Part shown: piece by piece, positions 1 to 6,848 of the stretch
Numbering within the stretch: the stretch's first letter is position 1
Layout: every line of letters begins with the position of its first letter
Origin: Candidatus Fermentibacterota bacterium
GTDB taxonomy: Bacteria > Fermentibacterota > Fermentibacteria > Fermentibacterales > Fermentibacteraceae
Assembly: GCA_012523605.1 (NCBI GenBank)
Contig: JAAYTY010000028.1
Location: 1-13,370, forward strand
Direction: 5' to 3'
DNA length: 13,370 nucleotides
Program-made: the position numbers and the translations under genes
Notes under the pieces: model-generated
What the model was told of the DNA's origin: nothing
Databases searched by the model: none
Seen by the model: the letters and a program-made list of their open reading frames with translations, nothing else

Positions 1-1
1 C

Positions 2-49
2 CTCGGGAAGTCGGGCGGGGCGTCGGGAGAGTACAAATGCCGAGAGTGA
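2..49 (+). CDS. moaC: C-terminal tail of probable MoaC (cyclic pyranopterin monophosphate synthase), cut by window start
   Basis: Reading from base 2, an open frame gives the residues LGKSGGASGEYKCRE and ends at a TGA at 47-49. A terminal K-S/T-G-G-x-S-G-x-[YFW] segment is how many MoaC proteins end. MoaC, with MoaA, makes cyclic pyranopterin monophosphate, the first dedicated step of molybdenum cofactor synthesis. The stop lies 13 bases inside the next gene, a MogA-type molybdopterin adenylyltransferase, so the two are probably translationally coupled in one operon. Only 15 codons are visible, so the name rests on a short motif plus context. The main alternative is the tail of an unrelated gene. 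Confidence 0.5.
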   Translation, partial: LGKSGGASGEYKCRE

Positions 50-858
50 CGAGCATTCTGGCCAGGGATTCCGGCTCGGCCTCGCCCGTGGCCGTCTTCG
101 AGCCCGGGGAGGGCGCCGGGATCGTCCTGGGGCATGTGGCATCGTGGGCTTCACTCGAATCGGACCTGCCGCCCGGCTTCGACGCCTGGATCGATCTCGG
201 GGAGACCGACCTGGACAGCCTCGTTCCGGGGGTTCGGCTCACGCTGGGCACGATCCCCGTGAAGATTTCCGCAAAGCCCATGGAACTGCGGTCCGGGTAT
301 GCGGTCGGAACCGTGACCGGCACTGGAACGGCCCGCCCCGGGGATATCGCCTCGTACGAAGGCGAGGGCGCCCCCAGGGCCGCGGTGCTCACCCTGAGCG
401 ACTCGTGCAGCAGGGGAGAGAGGGAGGACGGCAGCGGCAGGGCACTTGTGCGGATGCTTTCCGAAGCGGGATTGCAGGTGGTGCGCTATGCCGTCATGCC
501 CGACGGCAGGCGACCGGTCTCACTGAGGCTGGCTTCATGGTGCGACGACGGCTCCTGCAACCTCGTGCTGACGACCGGAGGCACGGGTTTTTCTCCCAAA
601 GACGAAACCCCCGAAGCGACGAACGACATAGTGGAGCGCCCCGCCCCCGGGCTCGCCGAGATGATACGCTTCAGGTCGTCGGCTACGGTCGCCTCCGCAT
701 GGCTCTCGAGGGCCGCCGCAGGCATAAGGGCGATGACGCTCGTCGTGAACCTGCCGGGCAGCGTGAAGGGCGCCACCGAGGCCTGCGGCTTCCTGCTTGA
801 AGTCCTGCCCCACGCACTCGAGGTGCTGGCGGGAAGGGTTCATCGCTGCGGGGGATAG
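37..858 (+). CDS. mogA: Molybdopterin adenylyltransferase (MogA/MoaB family) with a MOSC-like N-terminal extension
   Basis: The protein has 273 residues, well above the roughly 160-200 of stand-alone MogA/MoaB. Residues 114-270 form the MogA fold: TLSDS at 119-123, DGSG at 131-134, TTGGTGFSPKDETPEAT at 179-195 (GGTG turn, and Asp189 matching the catalytic aspartate of the family) and LVVNLPGS at 235-242. The family activates molybdopterin by adenylation in the cytoplasm before metal insertion. Residues 1-110 resemble the beta-rich core of MOSC domains, with a LVPGVRLTLG segment at 62-71 and a GTARPGD turn at 97-103. They lack the cysteine that MOSC domains use to carry sulfur. The start is ATG with GGGAGA six bases upstream. 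The gene overlaps the putative moaC tail at its 5' end and the convergent HAD gene by 19 bases at its 3' end. The MogA call is firm; the MOSC assignment is an inference. Confidence 0.85.
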   Translation: MPRVTSILARDSGSASPVAVFEPGEGAGIVLGHVASWASLESDLPPGFDAWIDLGETDLDSLVPGVRLTLGTIPVKISAKPMELRSGYAVGTVTGTGTARPGDIASYEGEGAPRAAVLTLSDSCSRGEREDGSGRALVRMLSEAGLQVVRYAVMPDGRRPVSLRLASWCDDGSCNLVLTTGGTGFSPKDETPEATNDIVERPAPGLAEMIRFRSSATVASAWLSRAAAGIRAMTLVVNLPGSVKGATEACGFLLEVLPHALEVLAGRVHRCGG

Positions 859-1508
859 AGCGAGCGCCCCGACACCGCTCCGCGCCTGACAGCTTCCAGC
901 AGACTCGGAACCTCCGCGGGAGAGTCCGCCGAGAAGGTGGCGCCTTCGAGCTCGCCTTCGCCGCCGTAGCCCCATCTGCATCCTATCGAAGGCAGACCGC
1001 ATGCCGCAGCCGCCTCGATGTCCATGTACCTGTCGCCTATGACGACGGAGAGACCGCCGGCACGCCTGGCCATCTCCCTCACACGACCCGCCTTGTCGAA
1101 CTCCCCCGAGATGCCGCTCAGCTCTTTGAAGAAGCGCCTGATCGCAAGCGCCTCGGTCACGAGCTCTATGTACTCGATGCCGGCGTTCGAGCAGACAGCC
1201 ATGCCCCACCCCGCATCCTCCACTTCGGAGAGCATCTCCCTGACACCGGGGTAGGATTCTCCGCCGGACCTGATCGTCTCCCTCTGCGCCCTGCGGAGGG
1301 CTTCGAGGAACCGCATGTGCACCCGCTCTCCACCGCCGGGCATCAGCCTCTCGCAGATCACGGGTATCGGCTCGCCGTACGAAGCCTCTATCTCCTCGTC
1401 GGGGGGCGGCGATACTCCCACCTCCTCGAGCGCAGTCCTGATGGCGGGCGTGAGCACCGCCTCGGTTCTGTGGAGGGTTCCATCGAGGTCGAAGATCGCC
1501 AGATCCAG
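840..1508 (-). CDS. HAD-superfamily phosphatase (phosphoglycolate phosphatase-like), apparent CTG start
   Basis: The protein has 222 residues if it starts at the CTG at 1508-1506. The HAD motifs are in order: DLDGT at 7-11 (nucleophile Asp7, acid/base Asp9), CSN at 106-108 (motif II Ser107), Lys139 in FDKAGR (motif III) and GDRYMD at 158-163 (motif IV, Asp159 and Asp163). Residues 13-100 are the helical cap of a subfamily I enzyme such as the Gph or pyrophosphatase PpaX types. These hydrolyse small phosphate esters in the cytoplasm; the substrate cannot be read from sequence. No ATG, GTG or TTG lies in frame near the DLDGT motif. A perfect AGGAGG at 1515-1520 sits six bases before CTG, which would give a typical HAD beginning (M-D-L-A-I-F-D-L-D-G-T). 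The frame stays open much further upstream, but there it runs opposite the metallophosphoesterase. The 3' end overlaps mogA tail to tail. Confidence 0.85.
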   Translation of the reverse strand: MDLAIFDLDGTLHRTEAVLTPAIRTALEEVGVSPPPDEEIEASYGEPIPVICERLMPGGGERVHMRFLEALRRAQRETIRSGGESYPGVREMLSEVEDAGWGMAVCSNAGIEYIELVTEALAIRRFFKELSGISGEFDKAGRVREMARRAGGLSVVIGDRYMDIEAAAACGLPSIGCRWGYGGEGELEGATFSADSPAEVPSLLEAVRRGAVSGRSLYPPQR

Positions 1509-1602
1509 AAGACGCCTCCTTCCGCTCCGAGCGGGCCGTGACGGTGAAAACGGCCGGCCGAACAGCGCTTCATGCCGGCCCGGCCCGCGGCAGGGTCGAG
1601 GG

Positions 1603-1610
1603 GTTATACT
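1603..1610. promoter_or_regulatory. Overlapping divergent -10 elements (TATACT on +, TATAAC on -)
   Basis: The 108-base gap between the divergent HAD and metallophosphoesterase genes holds one AT-rich spot, GTTATACT. On the plus strand TATACT (1605-1610) would place transcription start at 1617, exactly the A of the metallophosphoesterase ATG. On the minus strand the same bases read TATAAC (1608-1603), giving a start near 1596 and a leader of about 88 bases for the HAD gene. No good -35 box is visible on either side. Confidence 0.45.
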
Positions 1611-1616
1611 TGCGCC

Positions 1617-2351
1617 ATGAAACTGTGGGCAATGTCCGACCTTCATCTCTCGATATCCGGCGCAAAGCCCATGGACGTCTTCGGCCCCGAGTGGCACGGG
1701 CACGCGTCGAGGATCGAATCCTCGTGGAGAAGGCTCGTAGCCCCGGAAGACGTCGTTCTGGTGCCGGGCGACCTCTCCTGGGCGATGCGCCTGGAGGATG
1801 CCGGACCGGATCTCGACCTGATCCGGTCTCTGCCGGGAAGGAAGGTCATCCTCAGAGGCAATCACGACTACTGGTGGAAATCCCTCTCCAGAGTCAGGGC
1901 CGCTCTGGGGGAGGGCTGCATGGTCCTTCAGAACGACGCCGCCGATATGGGTGATCTGGTGGTGGCCGGAACGCGCGGATGGAACCTCCCTGGAGGCCCG
2001 TTCTACGACGAGGAACGCGATCGCCCTCTCTGCGAGCGCGAGCTGGAGAGGCTCGACATGTCCCTGAACTCTGCGGCCGGGCTTGCCTCCGATGGAAAAC
2101 CCGTGGTTGTCATGATGCACTTCCCCCCCTCTGAGGACGGAAGGGCCACGGGCTTCACCGAGCGGATATCGCATTCAGGAGCCAGGCTTTGCGTATATGG
2201 TCACCTGCACGGGCTCGGCCCGGACTTCCCCTGCGACTTCGATCTGGACGGAGTGACCTACCTGCTGGTCTCCTCGGACCGGCTCGGCTTCGCTCCGCTC
2301 GAGCTGGACAGGGCTCTCTGGGCCGCCGCCCCCGGGAAGTCCACTCTATGA
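1617..2351 (+). CDS. Calcineurin-like metallophosphoesterase (COG1768-like)
   Basis: The protein has 244 residues and starts MKLWAMSDLHLS. All five metal-site blocks of the calcineurin-like phosphoesterase fold are present: SDLH (Asp8, His10), PGDLSW (Asp52), GNHDYWW (Asn82, His83, Asp84), MMHFPP (His168) and YGHLHG (His196, His198). GNHDYWW and the overall length fit the uncharacterised COG1768 group of predicted phosphohydrolases. There is no signal peptide, so it should be cytoplasmic; the substrate is unknown. An in-frame ATG at 1572 was rejected because it has no ribosome site and adds an Arg/Pro-rich tail upstream of a family-typical N-terminus. The chosen ATG also lacks a Shine-Dalgarno and sits where the TATACT box predicts the transcript to begin, so translation may be leaderless. 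The stop overlaps the ABC-F start as ATGA, indicating coupling. Confidence 0.88.
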   Translation: MKLWAMSDLHLSISGAKPMDVFGPEWHGHASRIESSWRRLVAPEDVVLVPGDLSWAMRLEDAGPDLDLIRSLPGRKVILRGNHDYWWKSLSRVRAALGEGCMVLQNDAADMGDLVVAGTRGWNLPGGPFYDEERDRPLCERELERLDMSLNSAAGLASDGKPVVVMMHFPPSEDGRATGFTERISHSGARLCVYGHLHGLGPDFPCDFDLDGVTYLLVSSDRLGFAPLELDRALWAAAPGKSTL

Positions 2352-4318
2352 TCGTCTCCGCAGGCGGGCTCGGTGTCTCGTTCGGCTCGGACGAGGTGTT
2401 CTCGAGGCTCACATTCAACATCGAGCGCGGCGATCGTACGGCCCTCGTAGGTGTGAACGGCGCCGGGAAGACGACGCTGTTCCGCGTGCTCGTCGGCGCT
2501 CTCGAGCCGAGCGAGGGAACCGTCACCAGGGCACGCGGCATCAGAGTGGGTTACCTTCCGCAGGAGATGTCCGAGTTCCCCTGCGGACCGCTTCTTGAGA
2601 GGGTCGCCCTGCACAGCGGAGAGATAAGGGAGGCTCTGGACCGGCAGGCCGCCCTGCACGAGGACCTGGCTTCGGGAGCCGGGGAGGACGAAGCCGTCCT
2701 CCGCGACCTCGAAGCCACCGTGAGCCTCCTGGAGAGTGCGGATGTGTACAACCTCGAGAGCAGAGCCGCCCGCCTGCTGGGGGGGCTGGGCTTCCGGCCG
2801 GACGAGATGGACAAGCCCCTGGAACACTTCAGCGGGGGATGGAGGATGAGGGCCGAGCTGGCGGCTCTTCTCCTGGCCGAGCCCGACCTGCTTCTTCTCG
2901 ACGAACCGACGAACCATCTCGACCTCGACGCGCGCCTCTGGGTGGAGCAGTACCTGAAGGAGTTTCCCGGAGCGGTATGGATCATCTCTCACGATCCCGC
3001 CTTCCTCGACAGGATCGTCACCCGGGTCTGCGAGATCGAGTTCGGCAGGATGACTATGTACGGGGGCAACTATTCCAGGTACGAGGAGACGAAGCAGAGG
3101 GAGATAGCCGAGCGCGAGCGCCAGGCCCGACTCCAGCTCGACAGAAAAGAGAAAATGGAGCGGTTCGTCAACAAGTTCAAGGCGAATCCGAAGAAGCGGA
3201 ACATGGTACAGAGCCGGCTGAAGATGCTGGAGCGCCTGGAGGTCATCGAGACACACAGAAGCCCGAGGAGGATGCGGATAAGGTTCCCGGAGGTGCCGAG
3301 ATCGCCGCTCAGGGTGGTGGAGGCGTCCGGGGTCTCGAAGGCATACGACAGGCTCGTCTTCCAGGGCGTGGATCTCTTGATCGAGCGAGGCGACCGTGTG
3401 GGGATAGTGGGAAGGAACGGCGAGGGCAAGTCCACTCTTTCGCGGCTCCTGGCCGGCATCGAGGAGCCGACCTCAGGCAGGGTGAGCATCAATCAGGGAG
3501 TCCTTACGGGCTACTACTCCCAGGAGGTCGAACTGACCCTGAACCGCGACCTGAACCTGATGGAGCAGCTCTCCAGCGTCGCCCCCGAAAGGAGCGAGCA
3601 GGAACTGCGGAGCTTCCTCGGCATGTTCCTCTTCACCGGCGACGACGTATTCAAGAAGACGGCGGTACTGTCAGGCGGTGAGAAGTCGCGCCTGGCTCTC
3701 GCAAGGATACTCATGACGCCGCTCAACCTGCTCATCCTCGACGAACCGACGAACCACCTCGACATCTTCTCGCGCGAAGTCCTCGAGGAGGCGCTCGAGG
3801 AGTACCGCGGCACCCTCGTACTGATAAGCCACGACGAGAAACTGCTGGGCTGCACCGTCGAACAGGTTTACGAGGTGGAGAGCGGTTCCGTGAGGCGGTT
3901 CAACGGCCCCTTCTCATACTATCTCGAGAAGAAGCACAGGGAGCTCGAACAGCAGTTCCGCGCCGAGGCGGGGCGGTCAAGGCAGGGACCCGCAAGGCGC
4001 GATCAGGAGAAGGAGCGCAGGCGCAGGGAGGCCGAGGAGAGGAACAGGCTCTACAGGCTTAGGGCGGCCGTCGAGAAGCGGATGCACAGGGTTGAGAAGG
4101 AACTGATACCTCTCGAGGAACGGCTGCATGCGCTGGAGGAGGACCTCTGCAGGCCCGAGGTTCTCTGCGACGGGAAGCGCGTAGTCGAGCTGCAGAAGGA
4201 GCACGCCTGGATCATGGACAAAGCGGCCGCACTGCAGGAGAAGTGGAACCTCCTTGCGGAGGAGCACGAAAGGGTATCCGGCGCCCCTTCGAAGGAGGAG
4301 GCCGGCGGCCGGCCCTGA
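2348..4318 (+). CDS. ABC-F family ATPase (ribosome-associated, Uup/YheS-like)
   Basis: The protein has 656 residues and two nucleotide-binding domains with no membrane segments, the hallmark of ABC-F. Domain 1: Walker A GVNGAGKTT (35-43), signature FSGGW (161-165), Walker B LLLLDEPTNHLD with catalytic Glu186, and switch His215. Domain 2: GRNGEGKST (355-363), LSGGE (441-445), LLILDEPTNHLD with Glu466, and His495. The charged linker at about 245-310, with KANPKKRNMVQSRLKMLERLE-type residues, is the P-site tRNA-interaction motif region. Residues about 555-645 are a highly charged coiled coil, as in Uup, YheS and YdiF. Such proteins bind the ribosomal E site and relieve stalled states, or in some cases protect from antibiotics. 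No resistance-type long linker is evident, so a housekeeping translation factor is the better guess. ATG overlaps the upstream stop by four bases. Which ABC-F subfamily it belongs to is not certain. Confidence 0.93.
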   Translation: MIVSAGGLGVSFGSDEVFSRLTFNIERGDRTALVGVNGAGKTTLFRVLVGALEPSEGTVTRARGIRVGYLPQEMSEFPCGPLLERVALHSGEIREALDRQAALHEDLASGAGEDEAVLRDLEATVSLLESADVYNLESRAARLLGGLGFRPDEMDKPLEHFSGGWRMRAELAALLLAEPDLLLLDEPTNHLDLDARLWVEQYLKEFPGAVWIISHDPAFLDRIVTRVCEIEFGRMTMYGGNYSRYEETKQREIAERERQARLQLDRKEKMERFVNKFKANPKKRNMVQSRLKMLERLEVIETHRSPRRMRIRFPEVPRSPLRVVEASGVSKAYDRLVFQGVDLLIERGDRVGIVGRNGEGKSTLSRLLAGIEEPTSGRVSINQGVLTGYYSQEVELTLNRDLNLMEQLSSVAPERSEQELRSFLGMFLFTGDDVFKKTAVLSGGEKSRLALARILMTPLNLLILDEPTNHLDIFSREVLEEALEEYRGTLVLISHDEKLLGCTVEQVYEVESGSVRRFNGPFSYYLEKKHRELEQQFRAEAGRSRQGPARRDQEKERRRREAEERNRLYRLRAAVEKRMHRVEKELIPLEERLHALEEDLCRPEVLCDGKRVVELQKEHAWIMDKAAALQEKWNLLAEEHERVSGAPSKEEAGGRP

Positions 4319-4442
4319 GCGGAGAAGCTCTGGCCTTGCGATCAGGGCATATTTATCCGCGGGGGTGCGCTGACGGCGGTCGTGAAGACGGCCCGGCGCG
4401 ATACCGGACGGGAACCGGAGAGTTCCGGAGAAGGAAGACGGC

Positions 4443-4664
4443 ATGAACAGGCAGAAGGCTCTGAAGGTTCTCAATCCGGTCATGTTCCTGGTGTTTCTCT
4501 CCGTATCCGCGGGAGGCGTGGCGAAGCTCCTGGATGCCGTCGACTACTTGACCTTCAAGCGTTTCCATCCTGTAGCGGGGCTTACGCTCGTCGCGCTGGC
4601 GGTTCTGCATGTCATTCTGAACTGGCCCTGGGTGAGGCAGCAGTTCGGCGGGAAGAGGAAGTAG
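4443..4664 (+). CDS. Small two-helix membrane protein, DUF4405-like
   Basis: The protein has 73 residues, two predicted membrane helices (about 12-31 and 43-60) and a basic C-terminus (GGKRK). The second helix carries FHPVAG at 41-46 and LHVILNWPWV at 55-64. The two spaced histidines and the H-x-x-L-N-W ending match the pattern of DUF4405 proteins, which resemble pieces of cytochrome b-type membrane anchors. Heme binding by the histidines is an inference. ATG is preceded by GGAGAAGGAAG, a good ribosome site. It lies 124 bases after the ABC-F gene and converges on the secreted-protein gene at 4862. No partner oxidoreductase is adjacent. It could alternatively be an orphan inner-membrane protein of unknown role. 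Confidence 0.7.
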   Translation: MNRQKALKVLNPVMFLVFLSVSAGGVAKLLDAVDYLTFKRFHPVAGLTLVALAVLHVILNWPWVRQQFGGKRK

Positions 4665-4795
4665 GCTGGAGAACGGAAGCCATTCGCCGATCCGGAGGGG
4701 ATGCCTTTCCGTCAGTTCAGAAGCGGATCCCGGGAGTACCGCGGAGAGAAGCACACTGTACCTGATCCTGGGTCGAGCGGATTCCCGAAACATCG

Positions 4796-4816
4796 AAAAG
4801 CCCGGTTCCTCCGGCT
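4796..4816 (-). terminator. Intrinsic terminator downstream of the secreted-protein operon
   Basis: On the minus strand, AGCCGG-AGGAA-CCGGGCT forms a six-pair stem with one bulged G and a five-base loop. It is followed directly by TTTT (4799-4796). It lies 46 bases after the stop of the gene at 4862, so it probably ends that transcript. Confidence 0.6.
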
Positions 4817-4861
4817 CCGTCACCTCCCGCGAGGCAACCGGCCGTCCCAGTTACCGGCCCT

Positions 4862-6136
4862 CTAGTCCTCTATCGCCGTGGCGAGCGGCAGTACGAGGTC
4901 TGCAGCCGGGGGAACCGGGAGCTCTCTGCCGGCCTGCAGCGAGGCTCTGAGCGCGGCATTCCTCACCAGGGCGGCCTCCGGCGGACACAGTGAAGTCGGT
5001 CCGAGCCCGGCCCGCATCAGGGTCATGAGGGAGTCCGCGTCCGGAAGCCCGCCTGATCCTATGACTGCGACATCGAGTCTGCCGATGCCGGGCCTCACCG
5101 AGACCGACACCGCACCCGGCACCAAGGGAAGCAGGGACCGGGAAAGGATCCGTTCGACGATTCCCGCCGTCACCGCAAGCAGGTCGTCCCCGAAGCCGGG
5201 GAATGGGAGATCCAGTCTGACCACTCCTTCTATCTCCGGTGGATCGAACGAAGGGTAGTCCTCCGGCATCCGCCCGGGCCAGGCGGGAGTGAAGGAGGCC
5301 CTCGAAGGCGGAGGCGGAGAGGCAAGCATGCGCCACGGTTCGAGCCGGGGCCCGGACCCGCTTCCCTTCAGCCAGACTACGGAAAGGCCGTTCCCCGAAA
5401 TCGGGCGGCCTGCGGCCACCAGGCTGTCTATTGCGCTGAACACCAGCCCCCAGGTGTCGGCGAACACCGAATCCCAAGGATGGCTGAGGGTCGTGAGCTC
5501 CGCGATCTGCGCGGGCGTGGCCTCGGAAGACGTGATGACCGTTGCAGCCACCGGGCCGCTGGAAGTGAGGATCACCTCCGAGCCCGCGCCCCTCCAGGCC
5601 GGTCCCTGTCCCAGCATCGCCCTACCCGTCAGCAGTATCACGTTGTTGCTCCACTGTCCTGAGAGCATGAGGGTGTCGGGTCCGGAAGCGAGCCACTCGC
5701 TGATGCGTACCGGAATCGCGGGAGGGGCGTCCAAGAGCTCGTTCGAGAGGATGGGTACGTCCCACATCACCAGAACGGCTCCGGAAGGATCGTATGGGGA
5801 TAGGGCCAGCGCCCTGCACCAGCCCGAAACGTCCTGCTCCAGGCAGTCCGTCTCCAGCTCGAGCATCCCCGGGAGGATGGAATCACCGTAGCCCGGTGGA
5901 GCGATAACCATGTAGGCGCTCCATGAAGTCCGCTGGACCAGCATGCTGTAGCACGAGCAGGCCCAGAGGCGCTCCCGTGTGCGGTCCGGCAGGCCGTGCC
6001 AGGGCTGGAGTGGAAGACTTCCCCCGGGGAGGAACAGAGCCATCGCATCGAACCGGGGGGAAAGCTGATGAAGCCTGAAGACAGGAATCGAGGGCTCCTG
6101 GGAAAGCAGGGCCGTCAGGAGAAGGACTGTCGTCAC
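4862..6136 (-). CDS. Secreted protein of unknown function, possibly a degenerate M16 (insulinase-like) peptidase-fold protein
   Basis: The protein has 424 residues. It begins MTTVLLLTALLSQ, a short hydrophobic stretch that could be a signal peptide, though it has no basic residue before the core. I do not recognise a family with confidence. Two stretches recall M16 peptidase halves. Near the N-terminus, FRLHQLSPRFDAMALFLPGGS (20-40) resembles the opening strand pair. Near the C-terminus, about 305-385, VRLDLPFPGFGDD, then ILSRSLLP, then GRLDVAVIGSGG followed by a helix, resembles the second M16 domain. The zinc motif HxxEH is absent, so any M16 relative here would be non-catalytic. The middle (about 95-290) is Ser/Gly/Pro- and Trp-rich, without a clear motif. 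The start is GTG with GAGGG six bases upstream, overlapping the stop of the lipoprotein gene as GTGA, so the two are an operon. A plain periplasmic protein of another fold is equally possible. Confidence 0.75.
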   Translation of the reverse strand: MTTVLLLTALLSQEPSIPVFRLHQLSPRFDAMALFLPGGSLPLQPWHGLPDRTRERLWACSCYSMLVQRTSWSAYMVIAPPGYGDSILPGMLELETDCLEQDVSGWCRALALSPYDPSGAVLVMWDVPILSNELLDAPPAIPVRISEWLASGPDTLMLSGQWSNNVILLTGRAMLGQGPAWRGAGSEVILTSSGPVAATVITSSEATPAQIAELTTLSHPWDSVFADTWGLVFSAIDSLVAAGRPISGNGLSVVWLKGSGSGPRLEPWRMLASPPPPSRASFTPAWPGRMPEDYPSFDPPEIEGVVRLDLPFPGFGDDLLAVTAGIVERILSRSLLPLVPGAVSVSVRPGIGRLDVAVIGSGGLPDADSLMTLMRAGLGPTSLCPPEAALVRNAALRASLQAGRELPVPPAADLVLPLATAIED

Positions 6137-6402
6137 CGTCCACCCTCGATCGCGTTCAGTGTCGAATCCATTGTTGCAGTGCGCTGATTGGCGGTAGCGG
6201 CCACTCCGCGGGCATAGGGCACAGCACCGGTAGGCGCCGTGACCGCCGGAGTTCCCGAGACGGCCTCGGTCGCCTCGACGGCCTCACTGGCCTCAACGCC
6301 TGCCGTGGTTCCCTGCGCCTCGCCGCCCGTGGGTTGTTCTCCGCCGCTCCCTCCACACGAGAGAGTCAGCGAAAGAACCAGCGCGAACAGAAGCCGATTC
6401 AC
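6133..6402 (-). CDS. Small lipoprotein with a low-complexity Ala/Thr/Glu-rich mature region
   Basis: The protein has 89 residues and begins at GTG (6402-6400). A strong GGGAGG lies six bases upstream. The overlapping ATG at 6404 would hit TGA at once, and an in-frame ATG further up adds a non-family-like basic extension, so GTG is preferred. The sequence VNRLLFALVLSLTLSC is a type II signal peptide with a lipobox at LTLSC (Cys16), predicting an acylated protein on the periplasmic side of a membrane. The mature part, GGSGGEQPTGG, then VEASEAVEATEAV and an Ala/Thr-rich tail, is typical of a flexible tether. It ends NQRTATMDSTLNAIEGGR with a short possible helix. No conserved domain is recognised. 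It is coupled by a four-base overlap to the secreted-protein gene, suggesting the two products meet in the envelope. Confidence 0.75.
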   Translation of the reverse strand: MNRLLFALVLSLTLSCGGSGGEQPTGGEAQGTTAGVEASEAVEATEAVSGTPAVTAPTGAVPYARGVAATANQRTATMDSTLNAIEGGR

Positions 6403-6543
6403 ATCGTTCCTCCCGTCAGAACCATGGGACCCGCACCCCGCCGGGTGCCTCAAGCCCGTCGACCCACGACAGAACCGGGCCACAGTCAGTTACATTACAC
6501 CGGCCTCACGCGGGCGGTGACCCCCCGCCGCTGCCGCCTGCTT

Positions 6544-6571
6544 ACTATACAGCCTCTGCGAAGGATGACAA
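6544..6571 (-). promoter_or_regulatory. Sigma70-type promoter for the lipoprotein/secreted-protein operon
   Basis: On the minus strand TTGTCA (6571-6566) and TATAGT (6549-6544) are 16 bases apart. The expected start is near 6537, leaving a leader of about 135 bases before the GTG at 6402. No other -35/-10 pair closer to the gene is as good. Confidence 0.55.
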
Positions 6572-6848
6572 CGCGATACCGGACAAGCCCCTCCGGGCAG
6601 GCTGACACGCGGCCGAAGGAGTGCTCGAGGGTAGGCCCGGGCACGATCCGGGAAACTCCTGAGGGACCCGCTTTCGAGACCTCCTGCTGTGCCAGGAAGG
6701 TCCATGAGAGTGCTCTTCCCTGCATTGACGCCCATGAGGCCCCTGCAGCGAGCCCGCCGTCCCTCGGCATGGATCCTCAGGCCGAAGCCATGCGGATTCT
6801 GGCAGGATGTGCGGAAAGGATCGGTTTTGGTCGGAAGACATTGTTTCC
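6572..6848. other. Intergenic region without a recognisable gene
   Basis: This stretch lies between the promoter of the minus-strand operon and the tRNA-Ser promoter; 6403-6543 before it is the operon leader. Open frames across it have no ribosome site and no protein-like composition. I looked for signal recognition particle RNA, RNase P RNA, tmRNA and 6S RNA and saw none of their conserved blocks. The one visible structure is a nested inverted repeat at 6617-6660: AGGAGT with ACTCCT, enclosing CCCGG-seven bases-CCGGG. Its role is unknown. Confidence 0.5.

Noticed and set aside
1572..1616. ATG at 1572 as start of the metallophosphoesterase
   Set aside because: It adds 15 Pro/Arg/Gly-rich residues, has no ribosome site and lies upstream of the -10 box; the family starts next to the SDLH motif.
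840..2174. 444-codon minus-strand open frame containing the HAD gene
   Set aside because: Its upstream two-fifths runs opposite the metallophosphoesterase and its protein there is low in motif content. The HAD domain begins at about 1508 with its own AGGAGG.
2258..3256. 332-codon minus-strand frame opposite the ABC-F gene
   Set aside because: It lies wholly antisense to a gene with complete Walker motifs and shows no recognisable domain; long antisense frames are common at this GC content.
6572..6848. Possible housekeeping RNA gene (SRP RNA, RNase P RNA, tmRNA, 6S RNA)
   Set aside because: None of the conserved sequence blocks of these RNAs is present on either strand.
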